Notes: a model not told the origin generated them from the letters alone. A DNA stretch of 53,565 nucleotides from Paraburkholderia sp. (GCF_024281035.1 NZ_JAMXLH010000047.1:1-53565), one strand, 5' to 3'. Shown: positions 18,691 to 29,400, numbered from the stretch's first letter. Numbers and translations: made by a program.

Positions 18691-19104
18691 ATGCTGTATT
18701 TGAAAACGTTGGTGATCGTCATTCAGCTTCTGTCGGCGCTCGGGGTGATCGGCCTCGTGTTGCTGCAGCACGGCAAAGGCGCGGATATGGGCGCGGCTTT
18801 CGGCAGTGGCGCATCGGGTAGCCTGTTCGGCGCGAGCGGCTCCGCGAACTTCCTTTCGCGTACGACTGCAGTGCTTGCAACAGTATTTTTTGTTTCAACT
18901 CTTGCATTAACTTACATCGGCTCGTATCATGCCAAACCTTCGGCTGGCGTGCTTGGCGCTTCGGCTCCTGCCCCGGTTGTAGCTTCGGCTCCGGTCGTTT
19001 CGGCACCTGTCGCTGCTTCGCCTGCGACGGCTGCAACCCCGGCTGCTGCTGCCACTTCAGCGTCAAATGCGGCGCCGAATCATGGCAATGAAGTGCCGAA
19101 ATAA
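18691..19104 (+). CDS. secG: Preprotein translocase subunit SecG
   Basis: A 137-aa inner-membrane subunit of the SecYEG channel. Two hydrophobic segments (about 3-22 and 52-72) flank the conserved cytoplasmic loop LLQHGKGADMGAAFGSGASG, which is diagnostic of SecG. The C-terminal 60 residues are an Ala/Pro/Val low-complexity tail typical of this family in Burkholderiaceae. I prefer the ATG at 18691, preceded by AGGTGAG; a GTG three codons upstream is also possible. Confidence 0.93.
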   Translation: MLYLKTLVIVIQLLSALGVIGLVLLQHGKGADMGAAFGSGASGSLFGASGSANFLSRTTAVLATVFFVSTLALTYIGSYHAKPSAGVLGASAPAPVVASAPVVSAPVAASPATAATPAAAATSASNAAPNHGNEVPK

Positions 19105-19125
19105 ATTGTTTGAAAAAGTTCGAAA

Positions 19126-19164
19126 AACTTGTTTTGTGCGTTGAACAAATCTCGAAAACAAGTT
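19126..19164. repeat. Perfect 10-bp inverted repeat around the tRNA-Leu promoter
   Basis: AACTTGTTTT (19126-19135) and AAAACAAGTT (19155-19164) are exact inverted copies 19 bases apart. The interval contains the -35 box TTGAAC, and the right arm touches the -10. Either a weak secG terminator or an operator. Confidence 0.6.
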
Positions 19165-19169
19165 AGAAT
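19141..19169 (+). promoter_or_regulatory. Probable tRNA-Leu promoter
   Basis: TTGAAC (19141-19146), a 17-base spacer and TAGAAT (19164-19169), about 60 bases before the tRNA 5' end. Confidence 0.6.
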
Positions 19170-19228
19170 TTAAGTCTTGAAGCGATTCGCGGGTATAAAT
19201 AAGATTGTTCTCCCGGATTGCATGTAGT

Positions 19229-19313
19229 GCCGACGTGGTGAAATTGGTAGACACGCTATCTTGAGGGGGTAGTGGCGAAAGCTGTGCGAGTTCGAGTCTC
19301 GCCGTCGGCACCA
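19229..19313 (+). tRNA. tRNA-Leu (anticodon GAG)
   Basis: An 85-base cloverleaf with encoded CCA. The acceptor stem GCCGACG pairs with CGTCGGC, followed by ACCA. The anticodon stem CTATC/GGTAG encloses TTGAGGG, giving anticodon GAG at 19263-19265, which reads CUC and CUU. A long variable arm (class II) and a TTCGAGT T-loop fit leucine. It lies between secG and nuoA, and a hairpin terminator follows it directly. Confidence 0.97.
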
Positions 19314-19322
19314 ATGTTATCT

Positions 19323-19371
19323 AAAAATACCAGCCGCTTGCTTCAGCTCCGGCTGGTATTTTTTTGTCATC
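19323..19371 (+). terminator. Intrinsic terminator after tRNA-Leu
   Basis: AAAATACCAGCCG pairs with CGGCTGGTATTTT, followed by further T residues. It implies that nuo transcription starts downstream or relies on read-through. Confidence 0.85.
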
Positions 19372-19479
19372 TGTTCCGTATTTGTTTTTAGTTTGCAGCG
19401 CCAGGTACGTGTACGTGTAGTGATGCCCGCGGCGCGAAGCGCGCCTGCGGAACCCTGAACTAACCGATAGAGGAAAGCC

Positions 19480-19839
19480 TTGAACCTCGCAGCCTATTTC
19501 CCCGTCCTGTTGTTCCTCCTGGTGGGTATCGGTCTGGGCATAGCGCTGGTCACCATCGGCAAGATCCTCGGTCCCAATCGGCCAGATAGCGAAAAGAATT
19601 CGCCGTACGAGTGCGGCTTCGAAGCCTTCGAAGACGCGCGCATGAAGTTCGACGTACGCTACTACCTGGTCGCCATTCTCTTCATCATCTTCGATCTCGA
19701 AACCGCGTTTCTGTTTCCGTGGGGCGTTGCCCTGCGCGATATCGGCTGGCCCGGTTTTATTTCGATGATGGTGTTTCTGCTCGAATTCCTGCTGGGCTTT
19801 GCCTACATCTGGAAGAAAGGCGGTCTTGACTGGGAATGA
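19480..19839 (+). CDS. nuoA: NADH-quinone oxidoreductase subunit A
   Basis: A 119-aa membrane subunit of complex I. Three hydrophobic helices with the family loop [33 protein letters not shown] (start of motif near residue 45) are present; the loop carries the conserved cysteine involved in quinone-site conformational changes. The start codon is TTG at 19480, chosen because GAGGAAAG lies six bases upstream and the N-terminus [13 protein letters not shown] matches the family. It is first of the fourteen-gene nuo operon. Confidence 0.95.
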   Translation: MNLAAYFPVLLFLLVGIGLGIALVTIGKILGPNRPDSEKNSPYECGFEAFEDARMKFDVRYYLVAILFIIFDLETAFLFPWGVALRDIGWPGFISMMVFLLEFLLGFAYIWKKGGLDWE

Positions 19840-19900
19840 TGGGTTAATCGCCGGATAGCATGGGTGGCCGGGATGGTCGTCCGTCTGGAGTGGAAAGCAC

Positions 19901-20380
19901 ATGAGTATCGAAGGGGTATTGAAGGAGGGGTTTGTCACCACGACGGCTGACAAACTGATCAACTGGACGCGTACGGGCTCGCTGTGGCCGATGACGTTCG
20001 GTCTTGCGTGTTGCGCGGTGGAGATGATGCAGGCGGGTGCTTCCCGCTATGACCTCGACCGCTTCGGGGTGGTGTTCCGCCCGAGCCCGCGCCAGTCCGA
20101 CGTGATGATCGTTGCCGGCACGCTGTGCAACAAGATGGCGCCCGCACTGCGCAAGGTCTACGACCAGATGGCCGAGCCGCGTTGGGTGATCTCGATGGGT
20201 TCGTGCGCCAATGGTGGCGGCTATTACCACTATTCGTACTCGGTCGTGCGCGGCTGCGATCGCGTTGTGCCGGTCGACGTGTACGTGCCGGGTTGCCCGC
20301 CCACTGCCGAAGCCCTGATCTACGGGATCATCCAGTTGCAGGCGAAGATCCGCCGCACCAATACCATCGCCCGTCAATAA
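19901..20380 (+). CDS. nuoB: NADH-quinone oxidoreductase subunit B
   Basis: A 159-aa peripheral-arm subunit carrying the terminal [4Fe-4S] cluster N2, which passes electrons to quinone. The ligands are visible: the adjacent cysteine pair in [10 protein letters not shown], the cysteine of [14 protein letters not shown], and that of [13 protein letters not shown]. Length is normal. It is 61 bases after nuoA. Confidence 0.97.
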   Translation: MSIEGVLKEGFVTTTADKLINWTRTGSLWPMTFGLACCAVEMMQAGASRYDLDRFGVVFRPSPRQSDVMIVAGTLCNKMAPALRKVYDQMAEPRWVISMGSCANGGGYYHYSYSVVRGCDRVVPVDVYVPGCPPTAEALIYGIIQLQAKIRRTNTIARQ

Positions 20381-20401
20381 AGGCGCGAGCCTCCCCACAA
20401 T

Positions 20402-21007
20402 ATGGCAAGCAAACTCGAGACCCTGAAAGCGAACCTCGAAGCGGCCCTTGGTGCGCGCATCGTTAGCCTCACCGAGGCGCTTGGCGAGTTGACCCTCGTC
20501 GTCAAGGCGGCCGATTCTCTGTACGTCGCAAAGCAATTGCGGGACAATCGCGCGCTGTGTTTTGAGCAGCTCGTCGACCTGTGCGGCGTGGATTATCAGA
20601 CCTACGGTGACGGCGCCTGGGAAGGTCCGCGCTTCGCCGCCGTGACGCATCTGCTCTCCGTTACGAACAACTGGCGTCTGCGTCTGCGCGTGTTTGCGCC
20701 GGACGACGACATGCCGATCGTGCCGTCGCTCGTCGAGATCTGGAATTCGGCGAACTGGTACGAGCGTGAAGCGTTCGATCTGTATGGCATCGTGTTCGAA
20801 GGCCATCCTGATCTGCGCCGGATTCTCACCGATTACGGTTTCATCGGCCATCCGTTCCGCAAGGACTTCCCGGTTTCGGGTTACGTCGAAATGCGTTACG
20901 ACCCGGAGCAAAAGCGCGTGGTCTATCAGCCGGTGACCATCGAGCCGCGGGAAATCACGCCGCGTGTGATCCGCGAGGATCAGTACGGCGGTCTGAAGAA
21001 ACACTAA
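20402..21007 (+). CDS. nuoC: NADH-quinone oxidoreductase subunit C
   Basis: A 201-aa hydrophilic subunit (30 kDa family) of the peripheral arm. The signature [20 protein letters not shown] and the following [14 protein letters not shown] are intact near residues 121-160. It is separate from NuoD, unlike the fused NuoCD of E. coli. Confidence 0.96.
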   Translation: MASKLETLKANLEAALGARIVSLTEALGELTLVVKAADSLYVAKQLRDNRALCFEQLVDLCGVDYQTYGDGAWEGPRFAAVTHLLSVTNNWRLRLRVFAPDDDMPIVPSLVEIWNSANWYEREAFDLYGIVFEGHPDLRRILTDYGFIGHPFRKDFPVSGYVEMRYDPEQKRVVYQPVTIEPREITPRVIREDQYGGLKKH

Positions 21008-21016
21008 GAGGGTCGC

Positions 21017-22270
21017 ATGTCAGAGATCAAGAACTACACGCTCAACTTCGGCCCCCAGCACCCGGCAGCGCACGGCGTGCTGCGCCTCGTGCTCGAGCTC
21101 GATGGCGAAGTGATCCAGCGCGCCGATCCGCATATCGGCCTCCTGCATCGCGCCACCGAAAAGCTCGCCGAAAACAAGACGTTCATCCAGTCGGTGCCGT
21201 ACATGGATCGTCTCGACTACGTGTCGATGATGGTCAACGAGCACGGCTATGTCCTCGCGATCGAAAAGCTGCTCGGCATCGAAGTGCCGGTGCGTGCGCA
21301 GTACATCCGCGTTCTGTTCGATGAAATTACCCGCGTGCTGAACCACCTGATGTGGATCGGCTCGCACGGGCTCGACGTCGGCGCCATGGCGGTCTTCCTC
21401 TACGCGTTCCGCGAGCGCGAAGACCTGATGGACGTCTACGAGGCGGTCTCGGGCGCGCGCATGCACGCAGCCTATTACCGTCCGGGCGGCGTCTATCGCG
21501 ACCTGCCGGACGCCATGCCGAAATTCAAGGCATCGAAGATCCGCAACGAGCGCGCGATCGCGAGGCTCAACGAAGCCCGCGAAGGTTCGGTGCTCGACTT
21601 CATCGACGATTTCTTCACGCGCTTCCCGGGTTGCGTCGACGAGTACGAAACGCTCCTGACCGACAACCGCATCTGGAAGCAGCGTCTCGTCGGCATCGGC
21701 GTGGTGAGCCCCGAGCGTGCACTGCAGCTCGGCCTGACGGGTGCGATGCTGCGCGGTTCGGGCGTCGAGTGGGATCTGCGCAAGAAGCAGCCGTACGAAG
21801 TCTACGACCGGATCGATTTCGACATTCCGGTTGGCGTGAACGGCGACTGCTACGACCGTTATCTCGTGCGTATCGAAGAGATGCGCCAATCCACGCGTAT
21901 CGCGAAACAATGCATTGAGTGGCTGCGCAAGAATCCTGGCCCTGTGATGATTGACAATTACAAGGTCGCGCCGCCCTCGCGCGTGAACATGAAGTCGAAC
22001 ATGGAAGAGCTGATTCACCACTTCAAGCTCTTCACGGAAGGCTTCCATGTGCCCGAAGGCGAAGCATACGCCGCCGTCGAGCATCCGAAGGGCGAGTTCG
22101 GCATCTATCTGGTGTCGGATGGCGCCAACAAGCCGTATCGTCTGAAAATCCGCGCACCGGGCTATGCCCACCTCTCGTCACTCGACGAGATGGCGCGCGG
22201 CCACATGATTGCCGACGCGGTGACGATCATCGGTACACAGGACATCGTGTTCGGCGAGATCGATCGCTAA
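21017..22270 (+). CDS. nuoD: NADH-quinone oxidoreductase subunit D
   Basis: A 417-aa subunit (49 kDa family) that forms the quinone-binding cavity with NuoB. It starts with the conserved [19 protein letters not shown] (the histidines lie at the quinone head-group site) and contains [12 protein letters not shown] and [15 protein letters not shown]. The end is VFGEIDR, as in the family. GAGGGTCGC precedes the ATG nine bases after nuoC. Confidence 0.97.
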   Translation: MSEIKNYTLNFGPQHPAAHGVLRLVLELDGEVIQRADPHIGLLHRATEKLAENKTFIQSVPYMDRLDYVSMMVNEHGYVLAIEKLLGIEVPVRAQYIRVLFDEITRVLNHLMWIGSHGLDVGAMAVFLYAFREREDLMDVYEAVSGARMHAAYYRPGGVYRDLPDAMPKFKASKIRNERAIARLNEAREGSVLDFIDDFFTRFPGCVDEYETLLTDNRIWKQRLVGIGVVSPERALQLGLTGAMLRGSGVEWDLRKKQPYEVYDRIDFDIPVGVNGDCYDRYLVRIEEMRQSTRIAKQCIEWLRKNPGPVMIDNYKVAPPSRVNMKSNMEELIHHFKLFTEGFHVPEGEAYAAVEHPKGEFGIYLVSDGANKPYRLKIRAPGYAHLSSLDEMARGHMIADAVTIIGTQDIVFGEIDR

Positions 22271-22283
22271 GTCAGCAACATCT

Positions 22284-22312
22284 GGCGCGCCCCGATGGCT
22301 CGGGTGCGCGCC
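22284..22312 (+). other. Hairpin in the nuoD-nuoE gap
   Basis: GGCGCGC (22284-22290) with GCGCGCC (22306-22312), and inside it CCCGA with TCGGG around TGGC, form a 12-bp stem with one bulge. No U-tract follows. Confidence 0.5.
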
Positions 22313-22412
22313 GCGCAACATGCCGGGAACGCCACGTCTGTCGCAGCACGCAGTCATGCAGCATGCGCGGCAGGTTTTCGTTCGGTAGGAATTGAAAGAG
22401 TCGTGTCTGAAA

Positions 22413-22898
22413 ATGATCTCAGCTGAAGGCCTGAAAGAAATCGATCGCGCGTTGACGAAGTATCCCGCCGATAAGAAGCAGTCTGCCGTGATGGCGGCAC
22501 TGGCCGTGGCTCAGGAAGAGCATGGCTGGCTGTCGCCCGAACTCATGCAGTTCGTCGCCGACTACCTTGGCATGCCGCCGGTCGCGGTCCAGGAAGTCGC
22601 TACGTTCTACACGATGTTCGAGACGAAACCGGTAGGCAAGCACAAGATCACGCTCTGCACGAACCTGCCGTGCCAGCTCGGCCCGGACGGCGGCGCAGAA
22701 AGCGCTGCCGAGTATCTGAAGCAGAAGCTCGGTATCGGCTTCGGCGAAACCACGCCCGACGGCATGTTCACCCTGAAAGAGGGCGAATGCATGGGCGCGT
22801 GCGGAGACGCACCGGTGATGCTCGTGAACAACCATCGCATGTGCAGCTTCATGAGCCGCGAGAAGATCGACCAGCTGCTCGAGGAACTTTCGAAATGA
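22413..22898 (+). CDS. nuoE: NADH-quinone oxidoreductase subunit E
   Basis: A 161-aa subunit (24 kDa family) of the NADH dehydrogenase module, with the [2Fe-2S] cluster N1a. Ligands are the pair in CTNLPCQLG (near residues 87-92) and the pair in [11 protein letters not shown] (near 128-132). The ATG at 22413 fits homologues; an in-frame TTG seven codons upstream is an alternative, and the ribosome binding site is weak. It follows a 142-base gap with a hairpin and overlaps nuoF by four bases. Confidence 0.95.
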   Translation: MISAEGLKEIDRALTKYPADKKQSAVMAALAVAQEEHGWLSPELMQFVADYLGMPPVAVQEVATFYTMFETKPVGKHKITLCTNLPCQLGPDGGAESAAEYLKQKLGIGFGETTPDGMFTLKEGECMGACGDAPVMLVNNHRMCSFMSREKIDQLLEELSK

Positions 22899-24223
22899 CC
22901 TCACTGCACGACCGTCACATCAAACCGCTGATTCTCGCCGGCCTCACCGGCGACAACTGGCATCTCGAAGACTACGTCGCGCGCGGCGGCTACAAGCAGC
23001 TGCGCCGTATTCTCGAAGAAAAAATCCCGCCCGAGCAGGTGATCGCCGACGTCAAGGCGTCGGGTCTGCGCGGTCGCGGCGGCGCGGGCTTCCCGACCGG
23101 CCTGAAGTGGAGCTTCATGCCGCGTCAGTTCCCGGGCCAGAAGTATCTCGTGTGCAACTCGGACGAGGGCGAACCCGGCACGTTCAAGGATCGCGACATC
23201 CTGCGCTGGAACCCGCACTCGGTGATCGAGGGCATGGCCATCGGCGCGTACGCGATGGGCATCACCGTCGGCTACAACTACATTCACGGTGAGATCTTCG
23301 AGGTCTATCGCCGCTTCGAGGCTGCGCTGGAAGAAGCGCGCCAGGCGGGCTACCTCGGCGACAACATCCTCGGCACGGACTTCACGTTCCAGCTGCACGC
23401 GCACCACGGTTACGGCGCGTACATCTGCGGCGAAGAAACCGCGCTGCTCGAATCGATCGAAGGCAAGAAGGGCCAGCCGCGCTTCAAGCCGCCGTTCCCG
23501 GCGAGCTTCGGCATCTACGGCAAGCCCACCACGATCAACAACACCGAGACGTTCGCCGCGGTGCCGTTCCTGCTGGCCATCGGCCCGCAGGCCTACATGG
23601 AACTCGGCAAGCCGAACAACGGCGGCACGAAGATTTTCTCGATCGGCGGCGACATTGCGCGTCCGGGCAACTACGAAGTTCCGCTCGGCACGCCGTTCGC
23701 AACGCTCATGGAACTCGCCGGCGGCGTGCGCGACGGCAAGAAGCTCAAGGCCGTGATTCCGGGCGGTTCGTCGGCGCCGGTCATTCCGGGCGATCTGATG
23801 ATGCAGACCGATCTGGACTATGACTCGATCGCGAAGGCGGGTTCGATGCTGGGCTCGGGCGCGGTCATCGTCATGGACGAAACGCGCTGCATGGTGCGCT
23901 CGCTCATGCGTCTGTCGTACTTCTATTTCGAAGAGTCGTGCGGTCAGTGCACGCCGTGCCGCGAAGGCACGGGCTGGCTGTATCGCGTCGTGAAGCGCAT
24001 CGAGCACGGCGAAGGCCGCCAGGAAGATCTGGACCTGCTGAATTCGGTTGCCGGCAACATCATGGGCCGCACGATCTGCGCGCTCGGCGATGCGGCGGCC
24101 ATGCCGGTGCGCGGCATGCTCAAGCACTACTGGGACGAATTCGAATATCACGTGCAACACAAGCGTTGCCTCGTCGGCGGAACCGCCGGCTCGCATACGG
24201 CATCGGAGACGGTGACCGCCTGA
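22895..24223 (+). CDS. nuoF: NADH-quinone oxidoreductase subunit F
   Basis: A 442-aa subunit (51 kDa family) that binds NADH and FMN and carries cluster N3. The nucleotide-binding [16 protein letters not shown] motif is near residues 58-73, and the [4Fe-4S] ligands [15 protein letters not shown] lie near 347-361 with a further cysteine in GRTICALGD. Its ATG overlaps the nuoE stop as ATGA, indicating coupled translation. Confidence 0.97.
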   Translation: MTSLHDRHIKPLILAGLTGDNWHLEDYVARGGYKQLRRILEEKIPPEQVIADVKASGLRGRGGAGFPTGLKWSFMPRQFPGQKYLVCNSDEGEPGTFKDRDILRWNPHSVIEGMAIGAYAMGITVGYNYIHGEIFEVYRRFEAALEEARQAGYLGDNILGTDFTFQLHAHHGYGAYICGEETALLESIEGKKGQPRFKPPFPASFGIYGKPTTINNTETFAAVPFLLAIGPQAYMELGKPNNGGTKIFSIGGDIARPGNYEVPLGTPFATLMELAGGVRDGKKLKAVIPGGSSAPVIPGDLMMQTDLDYDSIAKAGSMLGSGAVIVMDETRCMVRSLMRLSYFYFEESCGQCTPCREGTGWLYRVVKRIEHGEGRQEDLDLLNSVAGNIMGRTICALGDAAAMPVRGMLKHYWDEFEYHVQHKRCLVGGTAGSHTASETVTA

Positions 24224-24241
24224 GGGCGAAACGAAGGGCAG

Positions 24242-24263
24242 GCGCGGTGGGCGCGTACCGCGC
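24242..24263 (+). other. Hairpin in the nuoF-nuoG gap
   Basis: GCGCGGT (24242-24248) and ACCGCGC (24257-24263) form a perfect 7-bp stem with an eight-base loop, with no U-tract after it. Confidence 0.45.
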
Positions 24264-24331
24264 AGGACGAAGCAACGGGGTAGACCGCCGTGAATCATCG
24301 AGCGGTAACAGGTTAGGGACGATTAACCATC

Positions 24332-26665
24332 ATGGTTGAACTTGAAATAGACGGCAAGAAGGTGGAGGTGCCCGAGGGCAGCATGGTGATCCAGGCTGCG
24401 CAGCGGGTGGACACCTATATTCCGCACTTCTGCTATCACAAGAAGCTGTCGATCGCGGCCAACTGCCGGATGTGTCTTGTCGAAGTCGAGAAGATGCCGA
24501 AGGCCGTGCCCGCGTGCGCGACGCCGGTATCCCAGGGCATGGTCGTGCATACGACGTCCGAGAAGGCCGTGGCGGCACAGCAGTCCGTGATGGAGTTCCT
24601 GCTGATCAACCACCCGCTGGATTGCCCGATCTGCGATCAGGGCGGCGAGTGCCAGCTGCAGGATCTCGCGGTGGGCTACGGCAAGTCGGCTTCGCGCTAC
24701 AGCGAAGAAAAGCGCGTGGTGTTCCACAAGAATGTCGGCCCGCTCATCTCGATGGAAGAGATGACGCGCTGCATTCACTGCACGCGCTGCGTGCGCTTCG
24801 GCGACGAAATCGCCGGCGTGATGGAACTCGGCATGCTCGGCCGCGGCGAACACTCGGAAATCACGTCGTTCGTCGGCAAGACGGTCGACTCGGAACTCTC
24901 GGGCAACATGATCGACCTGTGCCCGGTCGGCGCACTCACGAGCAAGCCGTTCCGCTTCAGCGCCCGCTCGTGGGAACTGTCGCGCCGCAAGTCGGTGAGC
25001 CCGCACGATTCGACCGGTGCAAACGTCGTCGTGCAGGTGAAGAACAACCGCGTGATGCGCGTGCTGTCGTACGAGAACGAAGCCATCAACGAATGCTGGA
25101 TCTCGGACAAGGACCGCTTCTCGTATGAAGCTCTGAATAGCGAAGAGCGTCTGACCCGTCCGATGATCAAGCAGGGCGGCCAGTGGATCGAAACCGACTG
25201 GCAGGCCGCGCTCGAATACGTCGTGAAGGGCATCAAGGGCATTCGCGAGGAGCACGGCGAAAACGCCATCGCCGCACTCGCAAGCCCGCACAGCACGACT
25301 GAAGAACTCTATCTGCTCAAGCAGTTTGCCGATGCGATCGGTACGCCGAACGTCGACTTCCGTCTGCGCCAGAGCGACTTCTCCGCACCGCTGAACGGCA
25401 CGCCGTGGCTCGGCACGAAGATCGCCGATCTGTCCTACGCGGATGCCGCATTCGTGGTCGGCTCGTTCCTGCGCCGCGATCACGCGCTGTTCGCCGCGCG
25501 TCTGCGTCAGGCCGCGAAGGGCGGCGCGAAGATCACGCTGCTGCAGGCCACGGGCGACAACTCGCTGATCGCCAGCGCGAAGCGCATCGTTGCTGCACCG
25601 TCGGCATGGTTCGACGAACTCGCGGGCGTGGCGGTTGCGGTTGCCGAAGCGAAGGGCGCTGCGGTGCCGGAAGCCTTCGCCGGCGTGCAGGCAAGCGACG
25701 CAGCGAAGCAGGTTGCGGCCTCGCTCGCGAGCGGCGAGCGCCGTTTCGTGCTGCTCGGCAACGCGGTTGTCCAGCATCCCGATTTCTCGCGTCTGCACGC
25801 TGCAGCGCAATTCATTGCCGACACGACCGGCGCGAAGCTCGGCTTCCTCACGGAAGCGGGCAACACGGTCGGCGCGCACCTCGCGGGCGCGCTCCCCGGC
25901 AACGGCGGTCTCAACGCACGCGAAGCGTTCGAGCAGCCGCGCAAGGGTTATCTGCTCCTGAACGTCGAACCGGAATTCGACACGGCCAACCCGGCCGCGG
26001 CGCGCGCAGCGCTCGGCCAGGCTGAAATGGTCGTGGTGTTCTCGCCGTTCAAGACCGGTCTCGAATACGCGGACGTGCTGCTGCCGATCGCGCCGTACAC
26101 CGAAACCTCGGGTACGTTCGTGAACGCCGAAGGCACGGTGCAGAGCTTCAACGGCGTCGTGCGCCCGCTCGGCGAAACGCGCCCGGCGTGGAAGGTGCTG
26201 CGCGTGCTGGGCACGCTGCTCGGCGCGCATGGCTTCGAGTACGAAACGGCCGAAGAAGTGCGCGTCAAGGCGCTCGGCGACGGCAACTTCGCGCAGCGTC
26301 TGTCGAACAAGACGGGCGCGCAACTAGCGAAGGGTCCGGCGCCCCGTGCGGCAGCGGGCAGCTTCGAACGCCTCGCCGACGTACCGATCTATCACGCCGA
26401 CTCGCTCGTGCGCCGCGCCGATGCGCTGCAACTCACGGCGGCGGCCCGCGTGGCGAATGCAGTCGGCCTGCCGGCAGCGCTCTTCGATCAGCTGGGCCTG
26501 AAGGAAGGCGACGCGGTACGCGTGCGCCAGGGCGAGCTGTCCGTGAGCGCGCCTGCAACGCGCGACGCGAATCTAGCGCCGACGGTGGTGCGCGTGTCGG
26601 CGGCGACGCCGGTGGGTGCGCAGCTCGGCAGCCTGTTCGGTGAACTGCTGGTGGAGAAGGCCTAA
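24332..26665 (+). CDS. nuoG: NADH-quinone oxidoreductase subunit G
   Basis: A 777-aa subunit (75 kDa family) with several iron-sulfur clusters. In order: a ferredoxin-like [2Fe-2S] site ([22 protein letters not shown]), the HxxxCxxCxxxxxC-type site in [18 protein letters not shown], the [4Fe-4S] ligands [11 protein letters not shown] with a distant cysteine in [13 protein letters not shown], then a long molybdopterin-oxidoreductase-like domain that no longer binds a cofactor. The length is that of the long proteobacterial type. Its stop abuts the nuoH ATG with no spacing. Confidence 0.96.
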   Translation: MVELEIDGKKVEVPEGSMVIQAAQRVDTYIPHFCYHKKLSIAANCRMCLVEVEKMPKAVPACATPVSQGMVVHTTSEKAVAAQQSVMEFLLINHPLDCPICDQGGECQLQDLAVGYGKSASRYSEEKRVVFHKNVGPLISMEEMTRCIHCTRCVRFGDEIAGVMELGMLGRGEHSEITSFVGKTVDSELSGNMIDLCPVGALTSKPFRFSARSWELSRRKSVSPHDSTGANVVVQVKNNRVMRVLSYENEAINECWISDKDRFSYEALNSEERLTRPMIKQGGQWIETDWQAALEYVVKGIKGIREEHGENAIAALASPHSTTEELYLLKQFADAIGTPNVDFRLRQSDFSAPLNGTPWLGTKIADLSYADAAFVVGSFLRRDHALFAARLRQAAKGGAKITLLQATGDNSLIASAKRIVAAPSAWFDELAGVAVAVAEAKGAAVPEAFAGVQASDAAKQVAASLASGERRFVLLGNAVVQHPDFSRLHAAAQFIADTTGAKLGFLTEAGNTVGAHLAGALPGNGGLNAREAFEQPRKGYLLLNVEPEFDTANPAAARAALGQAEMVVVFSPFKTGLEYADVLLPIAPYTETSGTFVNAEGTVQSFNGVVRPLGETRPAWKVLRVLGTLLGAHGFEYETAEEVRVKALGDGNFAQRLSNKTGAQLAKGPAPRAAAGSFERLADVPIYHADSLVRRADALQLTAAARVANAVGLPAALFDQLGLKEGDAVRVRQGELSVSAPATRDANLAPTVVRVSAATPVGAQLGSLFGELLVEKA

Positions 26666-27730
26666 ATGAGCTTGTTCGATACGATCAATGCAGGCGGCAG
26701 CCAGCTGCTCGGCGTGGCGTGGCCCACCGTGTGGGCGCTGGTGCGCATTCTCGTCGTCGCGGTGGTGATCCTGTTGTGCGTCGCGTACCTGATCCTCTGG
26801 GAGCGCAAGCTCATCGGCTGGATGCACGTGCGTCTCGGTCCGAACCGCGTCGGTCCCGCAGGTCTCCTGCAGCCGATTGCCGACGTGCTGAAGCTGCTGC
26901 TGAAGGAAGTGATTCAGCCGGCGCAGGCGAGCCGCTGGATTTACATGATCGCGCCGATCATGGTGGTGGTGCCGGCGTTCGCGATCTGGGCGGTGATCCC
27001 GTTCCAGGCAGGCGCGGTGCTCGGCAACATCAACGCGGGTCTGCTCTACGTGATGGCGATCTCGTCGGTCGGCGTCTACGGCGTGATTCTCGCGGGCTGG
27101 GCCTCGAACTCGAAGTACGCGTTCCTCGGCGCGATGCGCGCGGCGGCACAGATGGTGTCGTACGAAATCGCGATGGGTTTCGCGCTCGTCGTCGTGCTGA
27201 TGGTCTCGGGCAGCCTGAATCTCTCCGACATCGTCCAGGGCCAGATGCGCGGCATGTTCGCGGGCTGGGGCATCACGTTCCTCTCGTGGAACTGGCTGCC
27301 GCTGCTGCCGATGTTCGTCATCTACTTCATCTCGGGCATCGCTGAAACGAACCGCCACCCGTTCGACGTGGTGGAAGGCGAATCGGAAATCGTTGCAGGT
27401 CACATGATCGACTACTCGGGGATGGGCTTCGCGCTGTTCTTCCTCGCCGAGTACATCAACATGATCGTGATCTCGGCGCTGGCTTCGGTGCTGTTCCTCG
27501 GTGGCTGGAGCGCGCCGTTCAGCTTCCTCGATTTCATCCCGGGCATCTTCTGGCTCGTGCTGAAGGTCTTCCTTCTGCTGTCGGTGTTCATCTGGGCCCG
27601 CGCGACGTTCCCGCGTTATCGCTATGACCAGATCATGCGTCTCGGCTGGAAGGTGTTCATTCCGGTGTGCATGGTGTGGCTCATTGTGGTTGGCTTCTGG
27701 TACATGTCGCCGCTGAGCATCTGGAAATAA
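26666..27730 (+). CDS. nuoH: NADH-quinone oxidoreductase subunit H
   Basis: A 354-aa membrane subunit (ND1 family) that completes the quinone chamber. About eight helices; the family motifs [19 protein letters not shown] (near 50-68) and [19 protein letters not shown] (near 228-246) supply the charged residues of the quinone entry and first proton channel. Begins immediately after nuoG, so it is probably translationally coupled. Confidence 0.97.
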   Translation: MSLFDTINAGGSQLLGVAWPTVWALVRILVVAVVILLCVAYLILWERKLIGWMHVRLGPNRVGPAGLLQPIADVLKLLLKEVIQPAQASRWIYMIAPIMVVVPAFAIWAVIPFQAGAVLGNINAGLLYVMAISSVGVYGVILAGWASNSKYAFLGAMRAAAQMVSYEIAMGFALVVVLMVSGSLNLSDIVQGQMRGMFAGWGITFLSWNWLPLLPMFVIYFISGIAETNRHPFDVVEGESEIVAGHMIDYSGMGFALFFLAEYINMIVISALASVLFLGGWSAPFSFLDFIPGIFWLVLKVFLLLSVFIWARATFPRYRYDQIMRLGWKVFIPVCMVWLIVVGFWYMSPLSIWK

Positions 27731-27745
27731 AGGGCGGACGAGACC

Positions 27746-28234
27746 ATGAACGCTATCCAAAACTTCTTCAAGACGTTCTTCCTGACCGAGCTGCTTCAGG
27801 GGCTCGCACTGACCGGCCGTTATGCGTTCAAGCGCAAGTTCACGGTGCAGTTCCCGGAAGAAAAGACCCCGATGTCGCCGCGTTTTCGCGGGCTGCATGC
27901 GCTGCGCCGCTACGAAAACGGCGAAGAGCGCTGCATCGCGTGCAAGCTGTGCGAGGCCGTGTGCCCCGCGCTTGCAATCACGATCGAATCGGAAGTGCGC
28001 GAGGACAACACGCGCCGCACGACACGCTACGACATCGATCTGACCAAGTGCATCTTCTGCGGCTTCTGCGAAGAGAGCTGCCCGGTCGACTCGATCGTCG
28101 AAACGCACATTCTCGAGTATCACGGCGAGAAGCGCGGCGATCTGTATTTCACGAAGGACATGCTGCTGGCAGTCGGCGATCGCTACGAAGCACAGATCGC
28201 AGCAAACAAGGCAGCGGATGCACCGTACCGTTGA
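27746..28234 (+). CDS. nuoI: NADH-quinone oxidoreductase subunit I
   Basis: A 162-aa ferredoxin-like subunit with two [4Fe-4S] clusters, N6a and N6b. The two motifs are [12 protein letters not shown] and [12 protein letters not shown], near residues 64-75 and 103-114. It passes electrons towards NuoB. GGGCGGACGAG precedes the ATG. Confidence 0.97.
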   Translation: MNAIQNFFKTFFLTELLQGLALTGRYAFKRKFTVQFPEEKTPMSPRFRGLHALRRYENGEERCIACKLCEAVCPALAITIESEVREDNTRRTTRYDIDLTKCIFCGFCEESCPVDSIVETHILEYHGEKRGDLYFTKDMLLAVGDRYEAQIAANKAADAPYR

Positions 28235-28254
28235 TATTCAGTTTGACGCTGCAT

Positions 28255-28309
28255 CGGCCCGCGGTCGGGCCGGACAGCGGGACACGCTTGTGCCTTCCGC
28301 CTGCGTGTC
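28255..28309 (+). other. Two hairpins in the nuoI-nuoJ gap
   Basis: CGGCCCG/CGGGCCG (28255-28272) encloses a four-base loop, and GACACGC/GCGTGTC (28281-28309) a 15-base loop; both stems are perfect. The gap is 174 bases, the longest in the operon, and no gene is seen in it. Confidence 0.5.
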
Positions 28310-28408
28310 GCCGCACCTTGACCGCCGTGGCGCGGCGCACTCTGGTCTGGCCGCCAGTTTGCACCGCGCACCCCGCCTCACGATGGCCTCAACGATGAAC
28401 CAGTAATC

Positions 28409-29065
28409 ATGGAATTCACGACCGTCTTGTTCTACATCTTCGCGCTGCTGCTGACGTTGTCAGCGCTGAAGGTGATCACGTCGCGCAACCCCGTCGCGTC
28501 GGCGCTTTTCCTCGTTCTCGCGTTCTTCAACGCGGCTGCGATCTGGATGCTGCTGGAGGCGGAATTCCTCGCGATCCTGCTGGTGCTCGTCTACGTGGGC
28601 GCCGTGATGGTGCTGTTCCTGTTCGTGGTGATGATGCTGGACATCAACATCGACGTACTGAACCGCGACATCAAACGCTTCGTGCCGGTTGCGACCGTGG
28701 TGGGCGCGATCATCGTGATCGAAACCGCGCTGATCCTCTGGCACGGCTACGGCGCGACGACCACGCCGGTGCCCGATACGTCGGCCGCCGCCGCTTCGGC
28801 GCTGTCGAACGCGCATCTGATCGGCAAGATCATTTACACCGACTACATCTTCGCCTTCGAAGTGGCTGGCCTCGTGCTGCTGGTCGCTATCGTTGCGGCG
28901 ATTGCGCTGACAGCGCGTGAGCCGAAGGACGCGAAGCGCCAAAACGTTTCGAAGCAGGTCCGCGTGCGTCGCGAGGACCGCGTGCGTCTCGTGAAGATGC
29001 CCGCCGCGAAGGAACTTCCGCAAGAGCCTGTCGCGAACGAAAATGCGACCGGCAGCAACAGCTGA
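28409..29065 (+). CDS. nuoJ: NADH-quinone oxidoreductase subunit J
   Basis: A 218-aa membrane subunit (ND6 family) with five hydrophobic helices. The central helix EFLAILLVLVYVGAVMVLFLFVVMML carries the conserved Glu/Tyr/Gly positions and the pi-bulge region. The C-terminal 50 residues are charged and hydrophilic, ending NENATGSNS. Follows the longest gap in the operon. Confidence 0.95.
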   Translation: MEFTTVLFYIFALLLTLSALKVITSRNPVASALFLVLAFFNAAAIWMLLEAEFLAILLVLVYVGAVMVLFLFVVMMLDINIDVLNRDIKRFVPVATVVGAIIVIETALILWHGYGATTTPVPDTSAAAASALSNAHLIGKIIYTDYIFAFEVAGLVLLVAIVAAIALTAREPKDAKRQNVSKQVRVRREDRVRLVKMPAAKELPQEPVANENATGSNS

Positions 29066-29083
29066 TCGCGCTGGAGAGACCTT

Positions 29084-29389
29084 ATGTTGACCCTTGCCCA
29101 CTATCTCGTCCTCGGCGCGATCCTGTTTGCGATCTCGATCGTCGGCATTTTTCTCAACCGCCGCAACGTCATCATCATCCTGATGGCGATTGAGCTGATG
29201 CTTCTGGCGGTGAACACGAACTTCGTTGCGTTCTCACATTACCTCGGTGATGTGCACGGACAGATTTTCGTGTTCTTCGTACTGACCGTTGCAGCTGCGG
29301 AAGCTGCGATTGGTCTGGCTATTCTCGTGACCTTGTTCCGTAGTCTCGACACGATCAACGTCGAGGATCTCGATCAGCTCAAAGGTTAA
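29084..29389 (+). CDS. nuoK: NADH-quinone oxidoreductase subunit K
   Basis: A 101-aa three-helix membrane subunit (ND4L family). The two conserved membrane glutamates of the E-channel are in [14 protein letters not shown] and [12 protein letters not shown]. Length is exactly that of the family. Eleven bases separate it from nuoL. Confidence 0.97.
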
Positions 29390-29400
29390 GGCAGGCTGTA

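Noticed and set aside
19126..19164. Inverted repeat taken as a secG terminator
   Set aside because: The stem is AT-rich with a 19-base loop and no clear U-tract, and it surrounds a good promoter; left as an inverted repeat of unknown role.
28218..28406. Small plus-strand frame in the nuoI-nuoJ gap
   Set aside because: No ribosome site or known family, Arg/Ala-rich composition, and the region is better explained by two RNA hairpins.
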